In this document: positions 1 to 6,464 of the stretch, piece after piece
Numbering within the stretch: position 1 is the first letter of the stretch
Layout: each line of letters opens with the position of its first letter
Origin: Ascidiaceihabitans sp047624005
GTDB lineage: Bacteria; Pseudomonadota; Alphaproteobacteria; Rhodobacterales; Rhodobacteraceae
Direction of reading: 5' to 3'
Length of the DNA stretch: 19,295 bases
Assembly: GCA_047624005.1 (NCBI GenBank)
Contig: JBLHPE010000041.1
Location: 1-19,295 of the forward strand
Notes under the pieces: model-generated
What the model was told of the DNA's origin: nothing
The model's input: the letters and a program-made list of their open reading frames with translations, nothing else
Databases searched by the model: none
Made by a program: the position numbers and the translations under genes

Positions 1-250
1 ATGCTGTGCGCACAATATGCAGCCGCCAATGTGGCATCCCAAGTTTAGGGCGCGCAATTGCTGCGACCATGCCCAACGCGATGAATGCAAAAACATAGCG
101 TCCTTGCGAAATCTGTAACGGGTGTAGGGCTGGCCCGAATGCGTCGCTGCCCAAGGCTTTGGCAAAAAGGGTGGTTGCCGCGATAAACGCAGTTGCGATC
201 CCGATTAGGCTGGCGGCTAATGCGGGGTTTTGTTTGTGGGCTTGAAACAT
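1..250 (-). CDS. DMT/EamA-family transporter, N-terminal part (truncated by window edge)
   Basis: The minus strand reads open from an ATG at 250 to the window edge (83 codons), beginning MFQAHKQNPALAASLIGIA. The first hydrophobic stretch (about residues 10-30) is followed by a short loop with a QGRYVFAF segment and a second hydrophobic helix, then a basic stretch (ARPKLGMPHW). This start is typical of 10-helix drug/metabolite transporters of the DMT superfamily (EamA domains), which sit in the inner membrane; the substrate cannot be told from this fragment. The start is bounded by an in-frame stop about 13 codons upstream with no other start codon between. The ribosome-binding site is weak. 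The gene diverges from the arginine genes. Family assignment is by pattern only, since most of the protein lies outside the window. Confidence 0.65.
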   Translation of the reverse strand, partial: MFQAHKQNPALAASLIGIATAFIAATTLFAKALGSDAFGPALHPLQISQGRYVFAFIALGMVAAIARPKLGMPHWRLHIVRTA

Positions 251-337
251 CTGCTGGCTATGCGCCTGAGGGGAAGGTGATGCAAGTCGTCAAAATTTGG
301 ACTGGTCATGTTACCTGAAACCTTCTAGGTGGTCCTT

Positions 338-391
338 ATGAACACTATGGCACATACCCGAACATCGCGACGACTGCGCTTTACTGCGTAA
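338..391 (+). CDS. Candidate arginine-rich leader peptide upstream of argD (17 codons)
   Basis: A short ORF encodes MNTMAHTRTSRRLRFTA and ends with TAA. It has a strong ribosome-binding site, AGGTGG at 327-332, five bases before the ATG. Four of residues 8-14 are arginine, three encoded by CGA and one by CGC. It lies 123 bases before the argD start. A short Arg-rich peptide ahead of an arginine-biosynthesis operon is the arrangement expected of a leader peptide for ribosome-mediated attenuation, but I see no textbook terminator with a U-run downstream. It could also be a chance ORF. A promoter-like TTGACC downstream at 445-450 would place it outside the argD transcript if that promoter is the real one. 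Confidence 0.35.
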   Translation: MNTMAHTRTSRRLRFTA

Positions 392-444
392 GCCTCGCCC
401 TGCCTATTGTTCCGCGCTTCTCGCGCAAAAAAATTCCAAAATTG

Positions 445-473
445 TTGACCTGCCCGCATCACCGTTGCACAAC
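445..473 (+). promoter_or_regulatory. Possible argD promoter
   Basis: TTGACC (445-450) followed after 17 bases by CACAAC (468-473) fits the spacing of a housekeeping sigma promoter. The -35 is good and the -10 is poor. It lies about 40 bases before the argD start codon. It competes with the idea that transcription begins upstream of the small Arg-rich ORF at 338. Confidence 0.25.
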
Positions 474-514
474 TCGTTTTCTTGTGTTGCTGGCTCTATC
501 CAAAGGATAATCTC

Positions 515-1690
515 ATGATCGCATCTGTTCTGCCCACCTATTCGCGCGCCCCTATGACGTTTGTCAAAGGCGAAGGCACTTGGCTGATCGAGGCAGATGG
601 GCGACGTTTCCTTGATTTGGGGGCTGGCATAGCAGTGAATGCTTTGGGCCATGCGCATCCGGCTTTGGTAAAAGCGATCACGGATCAGGCAAATGCACTT
701 TGGCACACCTCGAACCTGTACCATATCCCGCAGCAACAGATGCTGGCGGATAAGCTGGTGGATGCAACATTTGCGGACACCGTATTCTTTACCAATTCAG
801 GCACTGAAGCCTGTGAGTTAGCCGTCAAAATGGCGCGCAAGTATTGGTTCGAAAAAGGCCAAGAAGACCGGGTCGAGATTATTACGTTCGATGGCTCCTT
901 TCACGGACGCTCTGCGGCTGGAATTGCTGCGGCCGGATCAGAGAAAATGACCAAAGGGTTTGGACCGCTGTTGGGTGGGTTTACCCACCTGACCTTTGGT
1001 GATCACGATGCACTAACGTCCGCAGTTAGCGACAAGACAGCAGCGATCATGGTCGAGCCTATACAGGGCGAAGGTGGTATTCGCCCCCTGCCAGACCAAT
1101 GCCTGAAAGGCTTGCGCGATCTTTGCGATACGCATGGCATCCTTCTGATTTTAGACGAGGTCCAATGTGGTGTTGGCCGGACGGGCAAACTGTTTGCGCA
1201 TGAATGGGCGGGGATTGAACCTGACATCATGATGGTTGCCAAAGGCATCGGTGGTGGCTTTCCATTGGGGGCAGTTCTTGCGACAGAAAACGCTGCATCA
1301 GGTATGACAGCAGGCACGCATGGATCGACGTATGGTGGCAACCCGCTGGGGTGTGCGGTTGGCTGTGCGGTTCTGGATCATATCGACACGCCTGAATTCT
1401 TAGGCGAAGTGAACCGCAAATCTGGCCTGCTGCGTCAAAAGTTGGAAGGGCTGATTGCCTCCCATCCTGACGTGTTCGAATCCGTGCGCGGCGCGGGCCT
1501 TATGCTGGGCCTTAAATGCAAAGCAACCAACATGGATGTGGTGAACGCGGGATACGACGCGCGTTTGATCACTGTTCCAGCTGCGGACAATGTGATCCGA
1601 CTTCTGCCGCCTTTGACAATTTCTGATGACGAAATTGCCGAAGCCATAACGCGCTTGGACAAAGCCGCTTCAGCGGTCTCAGCCGCCTAA
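515..1690 (+). CDS. argD: Acetylornithine aminotransferase
   Basis: A 391-residue class-III PLP-dependent aminotransferase converting N-acetylglutamate-5-semialdehyde to N-acetylornithine in cytoplasmic arginine synthesis; enzymes of this family often also act as succinyldiaminopimelate aminotransferase in lysine synthesis. Visible family features: SGTEA (95-99, PLP phosphate contact), FHGR (129-132), EPIQGEGG (181-188), DEVQ (214-217, the Asp that contacts the pyridine nitrogen) and Lys243 in VAKGIGGG as the Schiff-base lysine. Length is normal for ArgD. The ATG at 515 is chosen because AAAGGA at 502-507 sits seven bases upstream; an in-frame TTG at 482 would add an unlikely MCCWLYPKDNL extension. 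argF follows on the same strand, so the two form an arginine unit. Confidence 0.96.
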   Translation: MIASVLPTYSRAPMTFVKGEGTWLIEADGRRFLDLGAGIAVNALGHAHPALVKAITDQANALWHTSNLYHIPQQQMLADKLVDATFADTVFFTNSGTEACELAVKMARKYWFEKGQEDRVEIITFDGSFHGRSAAGIAAAGSEKMTKGFGPLLGGFTHLTFGDHDALTSAVSDKTAAIMVEPIQGEGGIRPLPDQCLKGLRDLCDTHGILLILDEVQCGVGRTGKLFAHEWAGIEPDIMMVAKGIGGGFPLGAVLATENAASGMTAGTHGSTYGGNPLGCAVGCAVLDHIDTPEFLGEVNRKSGLLRQKLEGLIASHPDVFESVRGAGLMLGLKCKATNMDVVNAGYDARLITVPAADNVIRLLPPLTISDDEIAEAITRLDKAASAVSAA

Positions 1691-1700
1691 TTTCTTTTGG

Positions 1701-1739
1701 CCATAAATATCCTTGGGGGTTTGGGGGCAAATAGCCCCC
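1701..1739. repeat. G-rich intergenic element with hairpin between argD and argF
   Basis: Shortly after the argD stop the sequence runs ATAAATATCCTTGGGGG, then a hairpin with arms GGGGGC (1723-1728) and GCCCCC (1734-1739) and a five-base loop AAATA. There is no U-run after it, so it is not a classical intrinsic terminator. The A/T-rich lead followed by GGGGGT resembles an intergenic motif I recall as common in Rhodobacteraceae genomes; a related sequence lies on the minus strand near 10004-10036 after the DUF2855 gene. It may weaken read-through from argD into argF or act on mRNA decay. Confidence 0.5.
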
Positions 1740-1766
1740 ATGACCTCACAATTTAGAGTAAAATGC

Positions 1767-2693
1767 ATGAAACACTTCTTAGACATCCATAAAACAGATC
1801 CTATCGCTTTGCGCGGCATCCTTGATGATGCGGTTGCGATGAAAACAGCACGCGCGGGTCAGCCGCGCGGCGCGCTGGACGCACAGCAGCCGCTTGATGG
1901 GCACATGGTCGCCATGATTTTTGAAAAACCGTCGACGCGGACGCGTGTGTCGTTCGACGTTGGTGTACGCCAAATGGGCGGGCAAACGATGGTGCTGTCT
2001 GGATCAGACATGCAACTGGGTCACGGCGAAACAATCGCGGACACAGCGCGGGTTTTGTCGCGGTATGTTGACCTGATCATGATCCGGACCTTTGATGAAT
2101 CTGTGCTGTTGGAAATGGCGGAATATGCAGACGTTCCAGTGATCAATGGCCTGACAGATCGCACACATCCCTGCCAGATTATGGCCGATGTTATGACGTA
2201 TGAAGAACATCGTGGTCCGATCATGGGTAAGAAAGTGGTGTGGTGCGGCGACGGAAACAACGTCTGTGCCTCGCTTTTGCACGCCGCTGCACAGTTCCAG
2301 TTTGATCTGACGTTCGCAGGGCCTGCGCAACTGGATCCCGAAGACGAATTTGTTGGGCTGGCGCGTAAAGCAGGCTGTTCTATTCAAATCGAACGGGATG
2401 CGGATAAGGCGGTCGAAGGTGCTGATCTGATCGTTGCGGATACTTGGGTCTCCATGCACGACAGCCAATCCACAAAAGAACGGCGTCACAACCAATTGCG
2501 CCCATATCAGGTGAACAAGGACCTGATGGACAAGGCCAACGATGACGCGTTGTTCATGCACTGCCTGCCTGCGCACCGTGAAGAAGAAGTCACCAGTGAA
2601 GTCATGGATGGCCCCAGCTCGGTCATTTTTGACGAAGCGGAAAATAGGCTTCATGCGCAAAAGGCAATCATGCGCTATTGCTTAGGGCGCTAA
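1767..2693 (+). CDS. argF: Ornithine carbamoyltransferase
   Basis: A 308-residue cytoplasmic enzyme making citrulline from ornithine and carbamoyl phosphate. The carbamoyl-phosphate site STRTR is at 56-60 and HPCQ at 134-137; the ornithine-binding DTWVSM and the late HCLPAH motif are also present, so catalysis looks intact. Length matches anabolic OTCs. The ATG at 1767 (MKHFLDI) is the family-consistent start; an upstream in-frame start at 1713 would translate through the intergenic hairpin and give a non-conserved extension. The ribosome-binding site is weak. A long antisense ORF across this gene is a codon-usage shadow. It sits 76 bases after argD and most likely shares its transcript. Confidence 0.96.
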   Translation: MKHFLDIHKTDPIALRGILDDAVAMKTARAGQPRGALDAQQPLDGHMVAMIFEKPSTRTRVSFDVGVRQMGGQTMVLSGSDMQLGHGETIADTARVLSRYVDLIMIRTFDESVLLEMAEYADVPVINGLTDRTHPCQIMADVMTYEEHRGPIMGKKVVWCGDGNNVCASLLHAAAQFQFDLTFAGPAQLDPEDEFVGLARKAGCSIQIERDADKAVEGADLIVADTWVSMHDSQSTKERRHNQLRPYQVNKDLMDKANDDALFMHCLPAHREEEVTSEVMDGPSSVIFDEAENRLHAQKAIMRYCLGR

Positions 2694-2703
2694 AATAGGG
2701 AGA

Positions 2704-2723
2704 CTTTGGCCAAACGGCCAAAG
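2704..2723 (+). promoter_or_regulatory. Perfect 8-bp hairpin overlapping the next gene's ribosome-binding site
   Basis: Arms CTTTGGCC (2704-2711) and GGCCAAAG (2716-2723) pair perfectly around the loop AAAC. The 3' arm overlaps the AAGGA ribosome-binding site at 2721-2725 of the GTG start at 2733. No U-run follows, so it is not an obvious terminator. It could limit translation of the third gene or protect the argF 3' end from exonucleases. Confidence 0.5.
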
Positions 2724-2732
2724 GATACTCCT

Positions 2733-3356
2733 GTGAAGCAGATCGAATATTTCTATTCTGGCCATTCGGCCTTTGCCTACCTAGGAGCAAAGCGACTGTC
2801 TGAGATATGCGCCGCGCAAGGATGGTCGATCATTCACCGTCCATTTGATTTCTGGCCCGTTGTCCGTGCAGCGGCAGGGCCGGATTTCAAAGTGCGCTCG
2901 GCGGCCCATATGTCCTATTTCTTTGGCCGTGAGCTTACGCGTTGGGCTGAATGGCGTGACTTGCCGATTTTATCATTTCGCCCAACCTTTCATGACAATC
3001 CGTTGGCCTTGCCCAACGGTGTGATCATTGCTGCCGCTGATGCGGGTGGCGATGTAGACGGCCTATCGTTTGAAATCCTACAAGCTCATTGGCGCGACGA
3101 CGCAGACATCGCGGATGCAGCAACACTTGTTGAGCTTGCTAAAAAGCGTGGCATGGACGGCGAAGACCTGATTGATGCCGCAATGTCTGACGGTGTGCAG
3201 GCGAAACACGCGGCCAACACTGCAGAGGCGATCGAACGCAACGTCTTCGGTTCCCCCACATACTTCGTGGACGGCGATATGTTCTACGGCCAAGACCACC
3301 TGGATATGGTGGGACGCGCAATGCAAACGCCCTTCGTACCGGAAGCAATCAATTGA
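2733..3356 (+). CDS. 2-hydroxychromene-2-carboxylate isomerase-like protein (DsbA-like fold)
   Basis: A 207-residue protein of the HCCA isomerase / kappa-class glutathione transferase group, thioredoxin-like with a helical insertion. The N-terminal strand and turn IEYFYSGHSAFAYLG carries serines where the family has its catalytic or glutathione-contacting Ser. NPLALPNGVIIAA in the middle and the C-terminal VFGSPTYFVDGDMFYGQDHLDMV (read in parts: GSPTYFVDG, then FYGQDHL) are typical, the cis-Pro loop being at SPT. Known members isomerise 2-hydroxychromene-2-carboxylate in naphthalene catabolism with glutathione; here no aromatic pathway is nearby, so the substrate is unknown. The GTG at 2733 is preferred because AAGGA (2721-2725) precedes it by seven bases; an upstream TTG at 2706 has a badly spaced site and would code through the hairpin. 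It overlaps the next gene by four bases. Confidence 0.85.
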   Translation: MKQIEYFYSGHSAFAYLGAKRLSEICAAQGWSIIHRPFDFWPVVRAAAGPDFKVRSAAHMSYFFGRELTRWAEWRDLPILSFRPTFHDNPLALPNGVIIAAADAGGDVDGLSFEILQAHWRDDADIADAATLVELAKKRGMDGEDLIDAAMSDGVQAKHAANTAEAIERNVFGSPTYFVDGDMFYGQDHLDMVGRAMQTPFVPEAIN

Positions 3357-3994
3357 GCGCACCGGCCGATCGCCCAACTTTGCCCGGTTGGGAGCACGTT
3401 CCCCATGTGCCGATTAAAGTTTTCCCATTTTTCAGCTGGCCGCCCAAGCCTGCCGAAATGTGGCAATGGCTTTCTGCACGTTGGTTGCGCCTTGCGGAAA
3501 ATGTGATTGTCTTGGGCATTTGTTTGGCTGTGTGGATCTTTACCCAGCCTGCGCTTTTGCAGATGGAAACGCTGTCACTTGGATGGATCGCCCAAATTTG
3601 GCTGCGCAATCTGGTGCTGATGTTTGTGGTGGCAGGCAGCTTGCACTGGTTCTTTTTCATGCGCAAAGGGCAGGGGAAACGCTTGAAATTTGACGCACGT
3701 GATTTGGCGATTAAAGGTAAGCAGTTCAATTTTGGCGGGCAAGTCAAAGACAACATGTTCTGGAGCCTGACCAGCGGTGTCGGCTTCTGGACGGCCTACG
3801 AAGTGCTGATGTTCAAAGAGCGCAAAGCGCTTGCGCTGGGGACGTTCCATCACCAAATGCACCACCGCTATTTTGAGGTGAATTACGGTAACTTAGAAAT
3901 GCCATGGGACAAGTGGTTCGGGACGTTTCACAATGGAACGCCCGAGGCCCATGTCGCCATGAAAGACCGCCGCCAATTGCGAGGGAAATTGTGA
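3353..3994 (+). CDS. Sterol desaturase / fatty acid hydroxylase family protein, apparently internally deleted
   Basis: A 213-residue membrane protein with two hydrophobic segments (about 49-70 and 77-102). The C-terminal block HHQMHHRYFEVNYGN (166-180) followed by MPWDKWFG is a hallmark of the fatty-acid-hydroxylase superfamily, whose members bind two irons through several His clusters. Only this last cluster is present. From memory, full-length relatives are about 320-340 residues; the text runs from WTAYEVLMF (to 154) straight into KERKALALG (155-163), skipping the part that normally carries the earlier histidine motifs and two membrane helices. The reading frame stays open, so this looks like an in-frame deletion near 3812-3820 and the enzyme is probably inactive. 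Translation starts at TTG 3353, within TTGA overlapping the previous stop, with GGAAG upstream. It overlaps the next gene by GTGA. Confidence 0.8.
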   Translation: MSAPADRPTLPGWEHVPHVPIKVFPFFSWPPKPAEMWQWLSARWLRLAENVIVLGICLAVWIFTQPALLQMETLSLGWIAQIWLRNLVLMFVVAGSLHWFFFMRKGQGKRLKFDARDLAIKGKQFNFGGQVKDNMFWSLTSGVGFWTAYEVLMFKERKALALGTFHHQMHHRYFEVNYGNLEMPWDKWFGTFHNGTPEAHVAMKDRRQLRGKL

Positions 3995-4980
3995 CACCGC
4001 AAAACATTACAATCGCAGGTGCAGGTAGCATCGGTTGCTTCGTTGGTGGGCTGCTTGCTTATCATGGCCACGCAGTTCGCTTCCTTGCCCGTGCGCGATA
4101 CGTTGCTGACCTGACGAAAACGGGTGGACTGAAACTTACGGATTACGCGGGCATGAATTTGACCGTGTCGGGTCCTGACTTTAGCGACGACCCGTCAATA
4201 TTGGAGTTTGCAGATGTAATCCTTGTGACAGTGAAATCGTCAGCCACCGCAGAAATGGGCCAACTTATCGCCGAACACGCCAAGCCGGATGCGCTGATTA
4301 TTTCGCTGCAAAATGGAGTCGGGAACGCGGCGACCTTACGTACGGCGTTACCAAATCATGATGTACGTGCAGGGATGGTGCCGTTTAACGTCGTTGAGGT
4401 GGGTACAGCAGCCTACCACCGTGCCACGTCAGGCGATATCGAGGTCGGAGCGGGGGTGCTTCCTGATCTTAAAACTGAACATCTAGCTTGGAAATCGGTG
4501 GACAATATTGAAGCCGTGCAATGGGGCAAATTGCTGATCAACCTTGGGAATGCTTTGAACGCGCTGTCAGGCATCACGCTCTATGAGCAGTTACAAGACC
4601 GTGCTTGGCGTCGCCTTATTGCCGACCAAATGGCAGAGGCGCTGGGCATCCTGAAAGCCAACAACATCACGCCTGCAAAAACCACGGCCGCCCCGCCTGC
4701 TTTGATTCCACATATCCTGCGTTTGCCGACACCGCTGTTCAAACGTGTTGCGGCGAAAATGCTAACGATTGATCCGACTGCCCGCAGTTCGATGTGGGAC
4801 GATCTGATGAAACGACGCGTGACCGAAATCGACGCACTTCAAGGTGTAATTATCGAATTGGCTTTGCGCTCAGGACGGCCCTCACCCCTAAATTCAAAAG
4901 CAAGTGATTTGATCAAGCAGGCAGAAGCGGCAAGCAACGGGCCGCCGGGATTGACAGTTCAAGACATCGTCGACGCATAG
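3991..4980 (+). CDS. panE: 2-dehydropantoate 2-reductase (ketopantoate reductase family)
   Basis: A 329-residue NADPH-dependent reductase family member; the canonical reaction is ketopantoate to pantoate in pantothenate/CoA synthesis. The N-terminal Rossmann motif GAGSIG is at 10-15, SLQNGVGN at 105-112, the catalytic Lys is K180 in QWGK with N184 four residues later, and the late segment SSMWDDLMKRRVTEID plus the PSPLN turn matches the substrate-binding helix region. The GTG at 3991 is the start: it overlaps the previous stop as GTGA and has GAGGG just upstream, and the Rossmann strand starts a few residues in. Translational coupling with the two preceding genes suggests one operon. Many genomes carry several PanE-like paralogues, so the real substrate may differ from ketopantoate. 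Confidence 0.85.
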   Translation: MTPQNITIAGAGSIGCFVGGLLAYHGHAVRFLARARYVADLTKTGGLKLTDYAGMNLTVSGPDFSDDPSILEFADVILVTVKSSATAEMGQLIAEHAKPDALIISLQNGVGNAATLRTALPNHDVRAGMVPFNVVEVGTAAYHRATSGDIEVGAGVLPDLKTEHLAWKSVDNIEAVQWGKLLINLGNALNALSGITLYEQLQDRAWRRLIADQMAEALGILKANNITPAKTTAAPPALIPHILRLPTPLFKRVAAKMLTIDPTARSSMWDDLMKRRVTEIDALQGVIIELALRSGRPSPLNSKASDLIKQAEAASNGPPGLTVQDIVDA

Positions 4981-4988
4981 CCCCGCGC

Positions 4989-5016
4989 TTGTGTGCCGAT
5001 AGGCAAAATGTAATCT
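4989..5016 (+). promoter_or_regulatory. Possible gnd promoter
   Basis: TTGTGT (4989-4994) and TAATCT (5011-5016) are 16 bases apart in the 64-base gap before gnd. The -10 is reasonable. This is a pattern match only; read-through from the upstream operon is equally possible. Confidence 0.3.
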
Positions 5017-5044
5017 GGCAGAAATAGACCAAAAAGGACGGCAC

Positions 5045-6463
5045 ATGGCACAAGGCACCGCAAGGGCAGACATCGGCGTTTATGGACTTGGGACGATGGG
5101 CAGTGCGCTTGCGCTGAACTTTGCCGACAAAGGGTTTAATGTAGCAGTGACCAATCGTGAGCCCAATTGGATCGGTGATTTCATCAAAGAAGCCGGTGAT
5201 TTAGGTGCGAAACTAACAGGCCACACAGAGCTTGCTGATTTCGTTCAGGCGATCAAAGCGCCGCGCACGATCCTTTTTATGATCCCGTCAGGTAAGCCAA
5301 TGGATATGATGATCGAAACCATCAAACCGCTGCTAAGTGATGGTGATACGATCATTGATGGCGGCAACGCCAATTTCAAGGAAACGCGCCGTCGCTCTGC
5401 TGAGTTGGACGGCACTGGCCTGCATTTTGTTGGTATGGGTGTTTCGGGTGGCGAAGACGGTGCGCGTCACGGTCCATCTATGATGGTTGGTGGCACAGCG
5501 CATTCTTGGACTCAGCTCAAACCAATGGCCGAAGCGATTGCGGCCAAGTTTGAGGGCGAGGCTTGCGTCGATCACCTTGGCCCCGACGGGGCTGGGCATT
5601 TTGTCAAAACCGTTCACAACGGTATCGAATACGCCGATATGCAGATGATTTCTGAGATTTATGGCCTGTTGTGCGATCAGGGTGGGCAAGCACCGGCTCA
5701 GATCGGTCAGATGTTTGACCGGTGGGCTGGGGGTCCGCTTAGCTCTTATCTAATCGAGATTTCGGGTGCCGCTTTGCAATCGACAGACAGTAAAACGGGT
5801 AAGCCGATGGTCGATGTGATCCTCGACAAAGCGGGCCAAAAAGGTACGGGACGCTGGACGCTTGTTGAGGCGCTTACCTTGGGCGTATCTGCCAACACGA
5901 TTGAAGCGGCGGTGGGCGCACGTGGCTGGTCCTCAGAAAAAGATATGCGCGTCGCAGCGGAACCTCTGATGGATAAGGGCGCGCTAAGTGCTGACTTGCC
6001 ATCTGAAGATGATTTGGAAAACGCGATGCTGGCGGGCCGAATTTTGGGCCATGCCCAAGGGTTCCGTATTTTGTCTGCCGCGTCTGAGGAATTTGAATGG
6101 TCGCTGGATATGGCACGGATTGCCGAGATTTGGCGGGCAGGATGCATTATCAGGTCTGCATTGCTGGATGAGTTCGCAGAAGCGTTCCGGAATGAACTGC
6201 CGTTTGATCACTTAATCCTTGCCCCATCAATGCGCAAGCGTTTGGCAGGGTCCATTTCGGGCCTGCGCCGTGTGGTCTCTGCGTCTGTTCTGACGGGTCA
6301 ACCAGTGCCAGCGCTGTCTGCCGCTTTGGCATGGCATGACAGTATGGCGCTGGGGCGTGGCACTGCGAATATGATCCAATCGCAACGTGATTTCTTTGGT
6401 GCACATGGGTTTGAGCGTTTGGATATGGATGGCAAGCATCACGGCGATTGGAACGACGTCTAA
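5045..6463 (+). CDS. gnd: 6-phosphogluconate dehydrogenase, decarboxylating
   Basis: A 472-residue cytoplasmic enzyme of the pentose phosphate pathway converting 6-phosphogluconate to ribulose-5-phosphate and CO2 with NADP. The cofactor motif GLGTMG is at 14-19 and the NADP-type NRE loop at 37-39. The substrate signature VSGGEDGARHGPSMM is at 133-147, and the catalytic pair K188 (HFVKTVHNG) and E195 (GIEY) is in place. The C-terminal tail ends in HHGDW and related residues as in the long dimeric form. The ATG at 5045 has AAAAAGGA at 5031-5038, six bases upstream. The gene converges with hrpB with a single base between the two stop codons. Confidence 0.97.
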   Translation: MAQGTARADIGVYGLGTMGSALALNFADKGFNVAVTNREPNWIGDFIKEAGDLGAKLTGHTELADFVQAIKAPRTILFMIPSGKPMDMMIETIKPLLSDGDTIIDGGNANFKETRRRSAELDGTGLHFVGMGVSGGEDGARHGPSMMVGGTAHSWTQLKPMAEAIAAKFEGEACVDHLGPDGAGHFVKTVHNGIEYADMQMISEIYGLLCDQGGQAPAQIGQMFDRWAGGPLSSYLIEISGAALQSTDSKTGKPMVDVILDKAGQKGTGRWTLVEALTLGVSANTIEAAVGARGWSSEKDMRVAAEPLMDKGALSADLPSEDDLENAMLAGRILGHAQGFRILSAASEEFEWSLDMARIAEIWRAGCIIRSALLDEFAEAFRNELPFDHLILAPSMRKRLAGSISGLRRVVSASVLTGQPVPALSAALAWHDSMALGRGTANMIQSQRDFFGAHGFERLDMDGKHHGDWNDV

Positions 6464-6464
6464 G

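Noticed and set aside
2004..2660. 218-codon open frame antisense to argF
   Set aside because: It lies fully inside a clear ornithine carbamoyltransferase gene, has no family motif and is explained by codon bias on the opposite strand.
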